This document shows, piece by piece, positions 32,618-40,960 of a DNA stretch of 41,551 nt (position 1 is the stretch's first letter; every line of letters starts with the position of its first letter). The notes under the pieces are model-generated. The model made no database searches. It was not told where the DNA came from and was given only the letters and a program-made list of their open reading frames with translations. Both the position numbers and the translations under genes were made by a program. Source of the stretch: Phycisphaerales bacterium (GTDB taxonomy: Bacteria; Planctomycetota; Phycisphaerae; UBA1845); assembly GCA_013140575.1 (NCBI GenBank), contig JABFSN010000094.1:1-41551 (forward strand), written 5' to 3'.

Positions 32618-34989
32618 CCATGGCGGCAAGGCGGGCGGTCAATCGAGCGCAGGCGGTGCGGCAGCGGAACGGCCGGCGGTCCGTGAGTTGGTCGCGGCTG
32701 TGGAAGGCGATGGGCAGTGCGCCGGTGCTGTCGGCCGCGGCGCTGTTCGCGGCGGCGACCGCGATCGCGCTGTATGGCGGGCATTCGCCCAAGTATGCGG
32801 TAGGACAGAAGTTCGATCATCCCATCTACCCGGACGTGGATTTCGAGACGGAGGACGCACAGCAGACCCTGCGCCACCGGCAGGCGGCGCGGGCTTCGGT
32901 TCCCAGCCACTACGGCGTGGACGGCGGGTTGATCGCGGAAATCGCCACAGCGTTGCAGAACGTCTATCAGGCAGCGCAAGCGGCGGAGACGTACGAGGCG
33001 TTTCAAGCGGTGGCGACGGCGAACGGGTGGCGAGTCGACGGACCGGCGTACCAGCACCTGCACGCCATCACCGACGAGCCGAAGCGGAAGGCGTTTGAGG
33101 AGCGCATCGGTCCGCTTCGCGAACGCCTGGCGAGTGAATACACGCGATCGGCGGACGCGGAACGCGAGCGGACGCCGGCGTCGACGGCCAACGTGGCGGT
33201 CGTTCATGGACCGGAGCCGCAAGACGGCACGGGCGGCGGGGGCGCGGTCCGGGACGTGAACACGTTTGCGTTGTTGCCGATCTCGAACGAGGTGGGCATC
33301 CGCCGCGCGGCGGGCGATCTGGCCGGGGCGTTCGCGCCGCCGCTGAGGGCGGCGGTGGCGGACCTGCTGGCGTCGCGCTTGTCGACGAGGCCGTTGCTGG
33401 CCTACGACGCGGCATTGACCAACGAGAAAATGGCGGAGGCGGAGCAGGGCGTCGGTACGGTTTTGATCAAGTACGAACGCGATCAGCCGATGATTCCGGT
33501 CCGCGCCGACACCGGTTTGACGCCGTCGGACCTGGAACTGCTGGCCATCCACGACCAGGCTTATCGATCGTTCATTGCCGGGGACGCCCCCGGGGCGCGG
33601 GCGTTGCGCGATCAGGAGTTGTTGGAGAAGGCGGGCGTCGCCGTGGTGCTGGCGCTGGCGACGGTGGGGCTGTTCGTCTACCTGGGCGTGCACCAGCGGC
33701 GGGTGCTGGAGGTTCCGTCGCGGACGCTGGCGCTGGCGGCGGTGGTGGCGGCGACGCTGCTGGCGGCGCGGTTGATCGACGCCCGGCTGCCGTTCAAGTC
33801 ATTGACGCTGGTGCCGGTGTTGTTCACCGCGTCGGTGCTGGCGATCGCGTATTCGCGGCGATTCGCGGCCGGGGTGATGATCATCGTGGCCATCATGGTG
33901 ACGCCGGCGGTGCGCGGGGACATCGGACTGCTGGTGACGCTGATGGTGGGTGTGGCGGCGACGGTCTACATGCTGCAGGACATCCGCACGCGGACGCAAC
34001 TTCTGTGGGTGGGCCTGGCGTCGGGTTCGGCCGTGTTCCTGTCGACGACCGCGTTCGGGCTGCTGGACAGGCAGGCGTGGGGATTCGCGGCGGGGAACGG
34101 TGCGTGGTCGGCGGGGGCGGCGCTGGCGTCCGCCATGATGGTGCAGATGACGTTGCCGTTCATCGAGCGGATCGGTCGGGTGGCGACGGCGCTGACGCTG
34201 CTGGAATGGCGCGACCCGACGCGGCCGCTGCTGCAACGATTGGCGCGGGAAGCGCCGGGGACGTACACGCACAGTCTGGCGCTGGGAACGCTGGCGGAAG
34301 CGGCGTGCCGGGAGATCGGGGCGAACGGTCTGTTGGCCCAAGTCGGGGCGTTGTACCACGACATCGGCAAGTTAAACAAGGCCGCGTATTTCGCGGAAAA
34401 CCAGGAGGCGAAGATCAACCGTCACGATCGGTTGTCGCCGACGATGAGCCTGTTGATCATCATCGGGCATGTGAAAGACGGGCTGGAGTTTGCGAGGGAG
34501 TACAAGCTGCCGCGCGTGTTGCACCCGTTCATCGAAGAGCACCACGGGACGACGGTAGTGCAGTATTTCCATCGGATGGCGAGCGACCACCAGCCGCAGA
34601 TCGCCAGCGGACGGCACGACCGCGACGTTCCGGAGTCGCAATTCCGCTACCCCGGCCCGAAGCCGAGCACCCGGGAATCGGCCGTGCTGATGATGTGCGA
34701 CGGCGTGGAAGGCGCGGTGCGCACGCTGGCGGAACCGTCGCCGGGGCGCATCGAAAACGTCGTGCATCAGATCGTGACGGCGCGTCTGAACGACGGACAG
34801 TTCGACGACTGCGACATCACGTTGCGGCAGTTGCGGCGGGTGGAGGAGTCGCTGGTCAGGAGCCTGTGCAGTTACTATCACGGCCGAATCAGCTACCCCA
34901 AGGCCCGCGAGAAGGACGAACGTCCGGCGAATCATGTGCGGGAGACGGCCGCGAAGGTGCCGGCGGGCGCCACCAGCGCCGCGGGCTGA
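32614..34989 (+). CDS. pgpH: 7TM-HD domain phosphohydrolase, PgpH-like (putative cyclic-di-AMP phosphodiesterase)
   Basis: The membrane protein of about 791 residues (GTG at 32614, or ATG at 32620) has the 7TMR-HDED layout. It has an N-terminal helix (LSAAALFAAATAIALYGG), a large extracytoplasmic domain (about 60-330), a block of six to seven membrane helices (about 345-520) and a cytoplasmic HD domain. The HD motifs are visible: TYTHSLALGTLAEAA, GALYHDIGKLNKAAYFAENQ, MSLLIIIGHVKDGLEFAREY and the later FIEEHHGTTVVQYF and MMCDGVEGA. Known PgpH proteins cleave cyclic di-AMP; the substrate here is inferred. Its place between phoH and ybeY is common in bacteria and suggests co-regulation of envelope and ribosome functions. 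Confidence 0.92.
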   Translation: MTMAARRAVNRAQAVRQRNGRRSVSWSRLWKAMGSAPVLSAAALFAAATAIALYGGHSPKYAVGQKFDHPIYPDVDFETEDAQQTLRHRQAARASVPSHYGVDGGLIAEIATALQNVYQAAQAAETYEAFQAVATANGWRVDGPAYQHLHAITDEPKRKAFEERIGPLRERLASEYTRSADAERERTPASTANVAVVHGPEPQDGTGGGGAVRDVNTFALLPISNEVGIRRAAGDLAGAFAPPLRAAVADLLASRLSTRPLLAYDAALTNEKMAEAEQGVGTVLIKYERDQPMIPVRADTGLTPSDLELLAIHDQAYRSFIAGDAPGARALRDQELLEKAGVAVVLALATVGLFVYLGVHQRRVLEVPSRTLALAAVVAATLLAARLIDARLPFKSLTLVPVLFTASVLAIAYSRRFAAGVMIIVAIMVTPAVRGDIGLLVTLMVGVAATVYMLQDIRTRTQLLWVGLASGSAVFLSTTAFGLLDRQAWGFAAGNGAWSAGAALASAMMVQMTLPFIERIGRVATALTLLEWRDPTRPLLQRLAREAPGTYTHSLALGTLAEAACREIGANGLLAQVGALYHDIGKLNKAAYFAENQEAKINRHDRLSPTMSLLIIIGHVKDGLEFAREYKLPRVLHPFIEEHHGTTVVQYFHRMASDHQPQIASGRHDRDVPESQFRYPGPKPSTRESAVLMMCDGVEGAVRTLAEPSPGRIENVVHQIVTARLNDGQFDDCDITLRQLRRVEESLVRSLCSYYHGRISYPKAREKDERPANHVRETAAKVPAGATSAAG

Positions 34990-35021
34990 AACCACGGGCC
35001 GAAGCGGACGGTGAGTGCCTG

Positions 35022-35492
35022 ATGCGATCGGATTCGGCGTACGAAATCGAGGTGACCGGAGCGGAAGGCGTGCCGGACGTCGACGCGGACGCCATTCGGC
35101 GCGCCGTCGAAGGAGCGTTGCGGCACCGTGCGTGCGCCAGGGCGCAGATCAGCGTGGCGTTGATCGACGACGACGCAATCGCGGAGTTGAATCAACGATT
35201 TCTGGGCCACGAGGGGTCCACCGACGTTCTGTCGTTCGACCTGTCCGACGCCCCGGATTCCGGCGCCGTCGATGGCGAGGTCGTCATTTCCGCGGACACC
35301 GCCCGGCGTGAGGCCGCCGCGCGGCGCCACCCGGCGGCGCACGAGCTGTTGCTGTACGCGGTGCACGGCACGTTGCACTTGCTGGGGATGGACGATCAAA
35401 CCGAGATTGGCGCGGCCGAGATGCATGCCATCGAAAACGAAATACTGACCGGGATGGGCATTGGTCCGGTTTACGGCGCGGAACCACGATGA
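35022..35492 (+). CDS. ybeY: Endoribonuclease / rRNA maturation factor YbeY
   Basis: YbeY is a metal-dependent factor for 16S rRNA 3'-end maturation and 70S quality control. The 156-residue protein has the family core: ISVALIDDDAIAELNQRFLG, HEGSTDVLSFDLSD, DGEVVISADTARREA and the metal-site HGTLHLLGMDDQ. The first two His (115 and 119) are present, but the third ligand position, usually His in H-x-x-x-H-x-x-G-x-D-H, is Asp (125). The ATG at 35022 fits the family start and lies 33 bases after the pgpH stop. Its TGA overlaps the ATG of the next gene in an ATGA coupling. Confidence 0.93.
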   Translation: MRSDSAYEIEVTGAEGVPDVDADAIRRAVEGALRHRACARAQISVALIDDDAIAELNQRFLGHEGSTDVLSFDLSDAPDSGAVDGEVVISADTARREAAARRHPAAHELLLYAVHGTLHLLGMDDQTEIGAAEMHAIENEILTGMGIGPVYGAEPR

Positions 35493-36172
35493 GGATTGCG
35501 ATTCTGGATGTGGCTCGCGATCCGCGCAGCCGGGCGACGACCATCGCCCGCGTGGTGCGGCTGATCGACGCGGCCGCGGGTGACGAACCGCCGCCGGACG
35601 TCGTGGTGGTGCCGGCCGGTTGTGACGGTGCGTCCGGGGCGGCCATTCCGCCGTCGGTCGGTCTGGCCGACACGTATCGCGAGACGCTGGCGGCGAAGGC
35701 GAACGAATGGGGCGTGTACGTGGTGGCGGCCAATCGGTGGGTCGATCCGCACCGGGTCATGACCCGACCGATCGTTCTGGATCCCGACGGGGACGTCATC
35801 GCGGGTTGGGGGGCGCCGGCGCCGGTGGGTTCGCCCGGATCGGAAACCGTGTGGGCCGAAACGGTGATGGGTCTGATCGGCGTGTCTTGTGGAGGAGGGG
35901 AGACCCATCCGCGCGTGCCGGTTGGTGGCGAGCGGAGATGTTGTGTCGTGAGCATGGATGTGCCCGCGGCGTTCGGCTCGTCCGGGACATTGAATAGCGG
36001 CGCCGGCGCGGGCGAGGGGCATGGGTGCGGCGTGCGGGTCCATTTCGGTGCGGCGATGGATGGGTCCGCCGGGTTGATCACCAACCCCGGCTTGGCCGCG
36101 ACGGTGATTCATCGTCGAGAACATCCACCGGCCGGGACGGTGTTTACGGTGGAGGATTCGGTGAACGCGTAA
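35489..36172 (+). CDS. Putative degenerate carbon-nitrogen hydrolase-like protein
   Basis: The 227-residue protein starts at the ATGA overlap with ybeY, so it is almost certainly translated with it. Its first half resembles the nitrilase superfamily: a MRIAILDVARD strand, DVVVVPAGCDG at the place of the usual V-x-P-E, LAAKANEWGVYVVAANR, and RPIVLDPDGDVIAGWG. The catalytic Glu appears replaced (PAGCDG), the region of the catalytic Cys reads MGLIGVSCGGG, and a catalytic Lys is not evident. The C-terminal half is Gly/Ala-rich with no recognisable motif. It could be a catalytically dead relative or an unrelated protein with chance similarity. Function is unknown; association with ybeY is by position only. 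Confidence 0.7.
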   Translation: MRIAILDVARDPRSRATTIARVVRLIDAAAGDEPPPDVVVVPAGCDGASGAAIPPSVGLADTYRETLAAKANEWGVYVVAANRWVDPHRVMTRPIVLDPDGDVIAGWGAPAPVGSPGSETVWAETVMGLIGVSCGGGETHPRVPVGGERRCCVVSMDVPAAFGSSGTLNSGAGAGEGHGCGVRVHFGAAMDGSAGLITNPGLAATVIHRREHPPAGTVFTVEDSVNA

Positions 36173-36185
36173 GTGGCCTGCGTAT

Positions 36186-36231
36186 CCCGTTTGTTTCCGC
36201 ACCGGGCCTGCGCCCCGTGCCCTGAAACGGG
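36186..36231. terminator. Hairpin between convergent genes
   Basis: Outer arms CCCGTTT (36186-36192) and AAACGGG (36225-36231) enclose a second, imperfect stem (GCACCGGGC/GCCCCGTGC). It lies just after the plus-strand gene ending at 36172 and before the minus-strand gpsA end at 36342, as expected for a shared terminator. No T-run is present. Confidence 0.4.
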
Positions 36232-36341
36232 TATCACACGCCCAACGCATGCGCGCGAACGATGCGATTCGAGCTTGTTCACCGGCCGGCGTCAGCTCGG
36301 GGTTCGAGCAGGCGAACGGCCACGGAAGCGTCGATTCGCGG

Positions 36342-37355
36342 TCACCGGAATTCGGCGCCGAGACGGCGGGTCATCAGGTCGGTGATGGCGTCGCGGGGGG
36401 CGACGTGGTCGAACAGAACGGCGTGAACGGCGCGGGTGATGGGCATTTCCACAGCGTGACGCTCGGCCAGTTGCAGAACGCTGCGCGTCGTTTCGATGCC
36501 CTCGATCACGCCCGCCGACGTGGCCACGACCTCGGCGACGGGCATCCCCCGGCCGATCTTTTCGCCGGCGGTGTGGTTGCGGCTCAATCCCGACGAGCAG
36601 GTGGTGATCAGATCGCCGATGCCGGCCAGTCCGCGAAACGTCGCGGGCACGGCGCCCATCGCCTGCCCCAACGCGGCGATTTCAGCCAGCCCGCGGGTCA
36701 TCAACGAGGCCTTGGCGTTGTTGCCGAGTTTCATGCCGTCGCAAACCCCGGCCGCGATGGCGATGACGTTTTTGACCGCCCCGCCCAGTTCCACGCCGAT
36801 CACGTCGTGATGGGTGTACACCCGCAGCGTGGGCGTGGATAGCGCTTCCTGCACCAATCGGGCTGCGTCGGCGTCGGTGCCGGCGACCACGACGGCCGCC
36901 GGCAGACCGGCCGCGACTTCACCAGCCAGGCACGGTCCGGACAACGCTACGACGGTCGCGCCGGCGGTGACGTCGGCGAGAATCTCCGTCGGACGCAACA
37001 ACGTGTCCACCTCGATGCCCTTGGTCACGCTGACCACCGGGGCGGCGAACGTCGGGCACGCGTCCATCAATGTTCGCCAGACGGATCGCGTGTACTGGCA
37101 GGGGACGGCCGACACGATCAGTTCCGCGTCGCGCAGACATTCGCCCGGATCGGACGTGACCGTCAAACCGTCGGGAAACGCGGCGCCCGGCAGGTAGCGG
37201 CGGTTTTCGCGATCGGTGTTCAATTCCCCGACCCGGGCGGGCGATCGGCCGTACAGAACCGTTCGCACCCCGCGCTCGGCGAGCAAGCGGGCGCACAAGG
37301 TGCCCATGGCGCCGGTTCCGATGACGCCGGCCCGATGCAGCGCAGATTGGTTCAT
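36342..37355 (-). CDS. gpsA: Glycerol-3-phosphate dehydrogenase [NAD(P)+]
   Basis: GpsA reduces dihydroxyacetone phosphate to sn-glycerol 3-phosphate, the backbone of phospholipids, in the cytosol. The 337-residue length is typical. Visible motifs are the dinucleotide loop GVIGTGAMGT (the common W after the second loop Gly is M), VSAVPCQYTR, SVTKGIE, LSGPCLAGEVAAGLP, the catalytic-Lys segment GGAVKNVIAIAAG and FRGLAGIGDLITTCSS with SRNHTAGEKIGRG. The ATG at 37355 has a GAGG about ten bases upstream. Its promoter region is squeezed by a palindromic element (37392-37534). Together with cdsA in the same window it supplies phospholipid synthesis. Confidence 0.95.
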   Translation of the reverse strand: MNQSALHRAGVIGTGAMGTLCARLLAERGVRTVLYGRSPARVGELNTDRENRRYLPGAAFPDGLTVTSDPGECLRDAELIVSAVPCQYTRSVWRTLMDACPTFAAPVVSVTKGIEVDTLLRPTEILADVTAGATVVALSGPCLAGEVAAGLPAAVVVAGTDADAARLVQEALSTPTLRVYTHHDVIGVELGGAVKNVIAIAAGVCDGMKLGNNAKASLMTRGLAEIAALGQAMGAVPATFRGLAGIGDLITTCSSGLSRNHTAGEKIGRGMPVAEVVATSAGVIEGIETTRSVLQLAERHAVEMPITRAVHAVLFDHVAPRDAITDLMTRRLGAEFR

Positions 37356-37391
37356 GGGTCCGGCGCCTCAAGACGGTTGATTCTTCCGATT

Positions 37392-37534
37392 GGGTGGCAC
37401 GGACAACGGTACGCCGTTGTCCGTGTGCGGCCGGCGTGCGTGGAGGCATCGAGTCGCGTGCAGGAACCGAAGACCATGGGCAAGCGAGTACGCTTGCCCG
37501 TGCCACCCAACCATCAGGCGCGACGGACCGCTAG
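37392..37534. mobile_element. MITE-like palindromic element, copy 3
   Basis: GGGTGGCACGGACAACGG at 37392 opens the CGGACAACGG/CCGTTGTCCG hairpin. A variable middle of about 45 bases follows, then the GGGCAAGCG/CGCTTGCCC hairpin, GTGCCACCC (to 37508) and a conserved tail ending in CTAG at 37531-37534. The left terminal repeat beyond 37392 is weak. The CTAG contains the stop codon of the small minus-strand gene next to it, as in copy 2. No coding capacity. Confidence 0.75.
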
Positions 37535-37713
37535 AACCCCGTGCCGCCGAAAATCGAGCCGATGAAGCTGTTGATGAGCAGATTCCCGAACGCGACGATA
37601 AACGTGTTCAACAGTTCATCGAGGGCGCAGCCGGTCATCTGCGTCAAGGCGCATCCGGAAAGGATCGTCGTCAGACCGGCTAGGGGCCGGCGGGTCAGCA
37701 ACCATTTGGGCAT
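37531..37713 (-). CDS. Small lipoprotein-like peptide
   Basis: This 60-residue protein is supported by a good ribosome-binding site (AGGAG eight bases before the ATG at 37713) and by protein-like composition. It begins with a basic stretch and hydrophobic segment (MPKWLLTRRPLAGLTTILSG), has two lipobox-like Cys sites (LSGCA and MTGCA) and a hydrophobic C-terminal half ending in SFIGSIFGGTGF. It may be a membrane-attached or membrane-inserted peptide. I do not recognise a family. The stop codon is the TAG inside the CTAG end of a palindromic element, so the last residues may have been altered by the insertion. It lies 51 bases downstream of the SH3b gene on the same strand. Confidence 0.6.
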   Translation of the reverse strand: MPKWLLTRRPLAGLTTILSGCALTQMTGCALDELLNTFIVAFGNLLINSFIGSIFGGTGF

Positions 37714-37764
37714 GCCGTGTATCTCCTACTTGAAACCGCGCCTGACGGACCCTCCGCGACCGCG

Positions 37765-39030
37765 CTACGGGCGGACGGGTTCGTTCCGTGTCGACTCGTT
37801 TTCACCGGCCGGAACGCCCGCGTCAAGGATGACCAGTTCCGACGCGACCAGCACCTCGACGGGATCCACCTCGCCGGTCAGCAGCCGGCGTTCGCGAGCC
37901 CGGACGCCCACCTTCCGTCCCAGGTAGCGGTTCATGTCCAGCGTCAGATCGGGCGGGATTTCGATGTAGCAAAGCGTGCGCCAGGTGACGTCGTCGATGC
38001 CCGACACCAGGCGGTACCATTTCGGTCCGACCGGTGAACTGAACAACGCGCTGTTCCGCAACTCGCCTTCGGCGTCAAATCCGCCGCCGATCTCCCGGAT
38101 GGGCGCGCGGATGTTCGCCCGCTCCGCGATTTTATCGCGCCGGGCGGCGGACAGCCTATCGGCCGTGTCGTTGATGGTACGCACCTCGACGGCGGCTTCG
38201 GCGCCCAATTCCAGTTGCTTGATGCGCGTGGTCGCGTAGGCCTTGACGTAGGCGTCGGCGGTTTTGCCGGCCAATGATCGATAGCGTTCGAGCAGTTCCG
38301 CGTGGTCGCGCTGGACCAGGGGCTTCTCCATTTCAGCCGTCATCGCGTCCTCGAGTTGGGTTAGCGCGGAACGCTCCGCCGAGGGTTGGGGACTGGGCTT
38401 CGTTCCGGCATCGGCCGCAACCGCGGGCGTCGCGGCATCGGTCGCTTGATTTGATGGTTGATCGGTGGACGGCTGTCCGGTCATGGCGGCCACTGGAAGC
38501 GACGCCACGTTCGCGTTCGGCGCGGCAGTCTGATCCGGGGCTCGCGCGACGTAGTCGGACGAAAGGAACAACTCGGCCCCCGGCGGCGGCGCGATCCGCA
38601 GGTAGTCTTGGTTGTGCGGACCGATGACGGTCACCTCCGCGCCGCGATCGAGCTTGACCTGTTTGGCGTACAACTCGGAACGCAACGACGAACCCGCCCG
38701 CACCAGCACCGCGTCGCCGTTGACCACGCCGTTGAGCCCGGTGGCGTCCAGGTCGACGAAATTCTTGTGAACCAGGCTGAAACAGCCGTTCGGCGGGACG
38801 ATCGCAAGCCAGGTTTCCTGCCGGCCGACGACGGTCACGCGGTCGCCGGCGCTGAGCTTGGCCACTTCGTAGTAGTTGGCGCTGGGGCCGGAACGAAGGT
38901 AGACGTCGTTGGCGGTGACCTCGCCGACATAGCGCTCGAACGAAGCCGGGTCGGGCGGTTGCTGAGCCATCGCGCCCACCGTGAAGTATGAAATCAGAAC
39001 CGCAACCACGTGGATCGAGTGCCTGAACAT
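37765..39030 (-). CDS. Exported protein with two SH3b domains
   Basis: The 421-residue protein has a signal peptide (VVAVLISYFTVGAMAQ). Two bacterial SH3 domains follow: about 33-92 (ANDVYLRSGPSANYYEVAKL, GDRVTVVG, WLAI) and about 100-165 (GDAVLVRAGSSLRSELYAKQ, GAEVTVIG, YLRIAPP). After a Pro/Ala/Thr/Asp-rich linker there is a helical region (about 220-305) and a C-terminal domain of unknown type with GPKWYRLVSGIDDVTW and LGRKVGVRARERRL. SH3b domains often bind peptidoglycan or peptides in the cell wall. The ATG at 39030 sits just before the signal peptide. The TolC-like gene lies upstream on the same strand. Confidence 0.85.
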   Translation of the reverse strand: MFRHSIHVVAVLISYFTVGAMAQQPPDPASFERYVGEVTANDVYLRSGPSANYYEVAKLSAGDRVTVVGRQETWLAIVPPNGCFSLVHKNFVDLDATGLNGVVNGDAVLVRAGSSLRSELYAKQVKLDRGAEVTVIGPHNQDYLRIAPPPGAELFLSSDYVARAPDQTAAPNANVASLPVAAMTGQPSTDQPSNQATDAATPAVAADAGTKPSPQPSAERSALTQLEDAMTAEMEKPLVQRDHAELLERYRSLAGKTADAYVKAYATTRIKQLELGAEAAVEVRTINDTADRLSAARRDKIAERANIRAPIREIGGGFDAEGELRNSALFSSPVGPKWYRLVSGIDDVTWRTLCYIEIPPDLTLDMNRYLGRKVGVRARERRLLTGEVDPVEVLVASELVILDAGVPAGENESTRNEPVRP

Positions 39031-39096
39031 GAGACGTCACCCCGCGGGGTCGAACTTCACCGGTCGCGCCAACATCCGCCGCCTGCCGGGTTACCG

Positions 39097-39125
39097 ACGG
39101 TATGGACGAATGCTGAGCCTGTCAA
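39097..39125 (-). promoter_or_regulatory. Predicted promoter for the SH3b gene
   Basis: On the minus strand TTGACA (39125-39120), a 17-base spacer and TACCGT (39102-39097) lie about 65-95 bases upstream of the ATG at 39030. The -35 is perfect and the -10 weak. Confidence 0.4.
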
Positions 39126-39274
39126 TTCCCGCGGCGGGTGTCATCGATAACGGTGCGATGGCAGACAAGTTACGACGCCGCGGCATCCCCCCCGGCCAAA
39201 TGCCGTCAGGCGCCCACAAGCGACGCCGGGACACGGGTTTACGATCGACGGCGGGATTCGAGCGCGTCGTCGGG

Positions 39275-40960
39275 TTACGGTTCGGTGCTGACCAGCTTGA
39301 TGTTGTTGTATTGCAGGAGCGTGTCCTTGGATCGTTCCAATTCGGCGATGGCCAGCGTGTAGCGGACCAAAGCGTCGATCAGGGCGCTGCGGCTGGCGGC
39401 CAGCGCGTTCCTGGCTCCCAATTCCTGATTCAAGGCGCTGAAGTCCTTGCGTTCGGCGCGAGCGATCACCGACGCCACCTGGTCCTCGTTGGCGTTGGCC
39501 GACGCCAGCGTCGGTTCGATCAGTTGGTAGGCGGTCTCGATGCCCCGGACGGCCAGGTTGACCTCCAGAATGACGCCCTCGATCTGGGCTTTCATGCCCG
39601 CGATCGACTGGGCGTGGACCAGCCGGGCGCGGCGTTCGGCCGCCCGCGCGGCGCGATTGCCGATGGGCACCTCGAAATTGAGCGTGGTCAGGTATTCCAT
39701 GAAATCGGACTGGGTGACCTGGTCGAACGCGTCGTCGGCGTTGGTGCCCAGGCCATCGACGGTGTACGTGAAATTCAAATCCAAGCGCGGCAACGCCTGG
39801 TTCTTGGCCGCGCCGACCTGAACCCTCGCGTTTTCCACGCGCATTCGCGCCTCGGCGATTTCGCTGCGGTTGTCGAGCGCGGCCTGCACCTCGGCGATGG
39901 GATCGTAATCCACCAGGCTCGACGTCGGGAAATCCTCCGGAATGATTTCCATGTCATTCGCCAAGTCGAGCGCGGGGTCGTTCATCAGCGCGATCAGGCG
40001 ATCCTCGGCGTCGCGCACGTTGTTGACGATGCGGATGAACGTGGCCTTTGATGTCTCAAGCTCGGCCTTGGTCTGCGAAAGCTGAATCTGATAAGTGTCG
40101 AAATCGCGGCGCTGCCACAGGTAATCGTAAATCTTTTCGAATTCCGACAGCAGCCGTGCGCGGATGGTCACTTCACGGCGCGAAGCCACCAGTTGCCAGT
40201 AGGCCTGTTCGACGTTGAACAGCGTTTGACGGAGCTCGCGTCGGAACTGCTGCTCGCCGATCCGCCGGTCGTTCCGGGCGATCTCGATCCGCGAGCGGTT
40301 GAAGTCGAGACCGGCGTTGCGTAACAACGGCTGGGTGAACTGGGTGGTGAAGGCACTCTCGTAAACGGGGTTCACGGTTTGGAACTGGTTATCCGTCGAC
40401 GTGCGGTTTACGTCCCATTGAGCGCTGACCTGCATCCCGGTGGGGAGCAGTTTTCGAATTCCACCGGCGATCGAGAACGCATCGACCTTGGAACCAGCCA
40501 ATTGCGTGGCGGTGGGGACGTCGCGAATCGTCCGGGTGCCGTTCATGAAGAACACGGCATCAAACACTGCTTCCGCTTCAACAATTCCAGCAATACCGAT
40601 TGCTGGTGCGTAGCTTTGAATTCGAACCGCGTGATTATTCAGCAGGGCACGATGCAATGCGTCTTGCAGTGACAAATTAACTTGTTCAGTCAATTTGATT
40701 GATCGCAACCGTTCAACCAGATTCTCCGCGAAACGCCGATCGGCTTGGTTGGTCAGGCTGTCCAGTTCCTTCTCGATGCGCGGGATTGCGGTCACGGGGT
40801 CGGCGGTGTGCCACAGAACGGGGTCGACGTCGTCGGGTCGCCGATCGAGGCGGTCCAGCCGTTCCACCTGCGCCATGGCCGCGAGCGAAGCCTGGGCGGC
40901 GAACCACCCCTGCGCGTTCAAACAGATAACCAGAATGGATACGAAGCGTTTGGATTTCAT
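39275..40960 (-). CDS. TolC-family outer-membrane efflux channel protein
   Basis: The 561-residue protein has a signal-like N-terminus and the two-fold repeat of outer-membrane efflux proteins. Long helical coiled coils (VNLSLQDALHRALLNN, RELRQTLFNVEQAYWQLVAS, LSQTKAELETSKATFIRIV; then AALDNRSEIAEARMRVENAR, YTLAIAELERSKDTLLQYN) alternate with beta strands such as LDLNFTYTVDGLG. The YWQLVASRREV and RSEI.EAR segments are typical of TolC. It would form a trimeric channel for export with a membrane-fusion partner, which is not in the window. The N-terminal 90 residues before the first TolC helix are an extra Asp/Arg-rich segment. The ATG at 40960 starts directly at the signal peptide. The SH3b gene follows downstream. 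Confidence 0.92.
   Translation of the reverse strand: MKSKRFVSILVICLNAQGWFAAQASLAAMAQVERLDRLDRRPDDVDPVLWHTADPVTAIPRIEKELDSLTNQADRRFAENLVERLRSIKLTEQVNLSLQDALHRALLNNHAVRIQSYAPAIGIAGIVEAEAVFDAVFFMNGTRTIRDVPTATQLAGSKVDAFSIAGGIRKLLPTGMQVSAQWDVNRTSTDNQFQTVNPVYESAFTTQFTQPLLRNAGLDFNRSRIEIARNDRRIGEQQFRRELRQTLFNVEQAYWQLVASRREVTIRARLLSEFEKIYDYLWQRRDFDTYQIQLSQTKAELETSKATFIRIVNNVRDAEDRLIALMNDPALDLANDMEIIPEDFPTSSLVDYDPIAEVQAALDNRSEIAEARMRVENARVQVGAAKNQALPRLDLNFTYTVDGLGTNADDAFDQVTQSDFMEYLTTLNFEVPIGNRAARAAERRARLVHAQSIAGMKAQIEGVILEVNLAVRGIETAYQLIEPTLASANANEDQVASVIARAERKDFSALNQELGARNALAASRSALIDALVRYTLAIAELERSKDTLLQYNNIKLVSTEP

Noticed and set aside
34005-35021. Long plus-strand extension upstream of ybeY
   Set aside because: It runs through the coding region of the HD-domain gene in another frame and reads as Arg/Gly-rich; YbeY similarity begins at the ATG at 35022.
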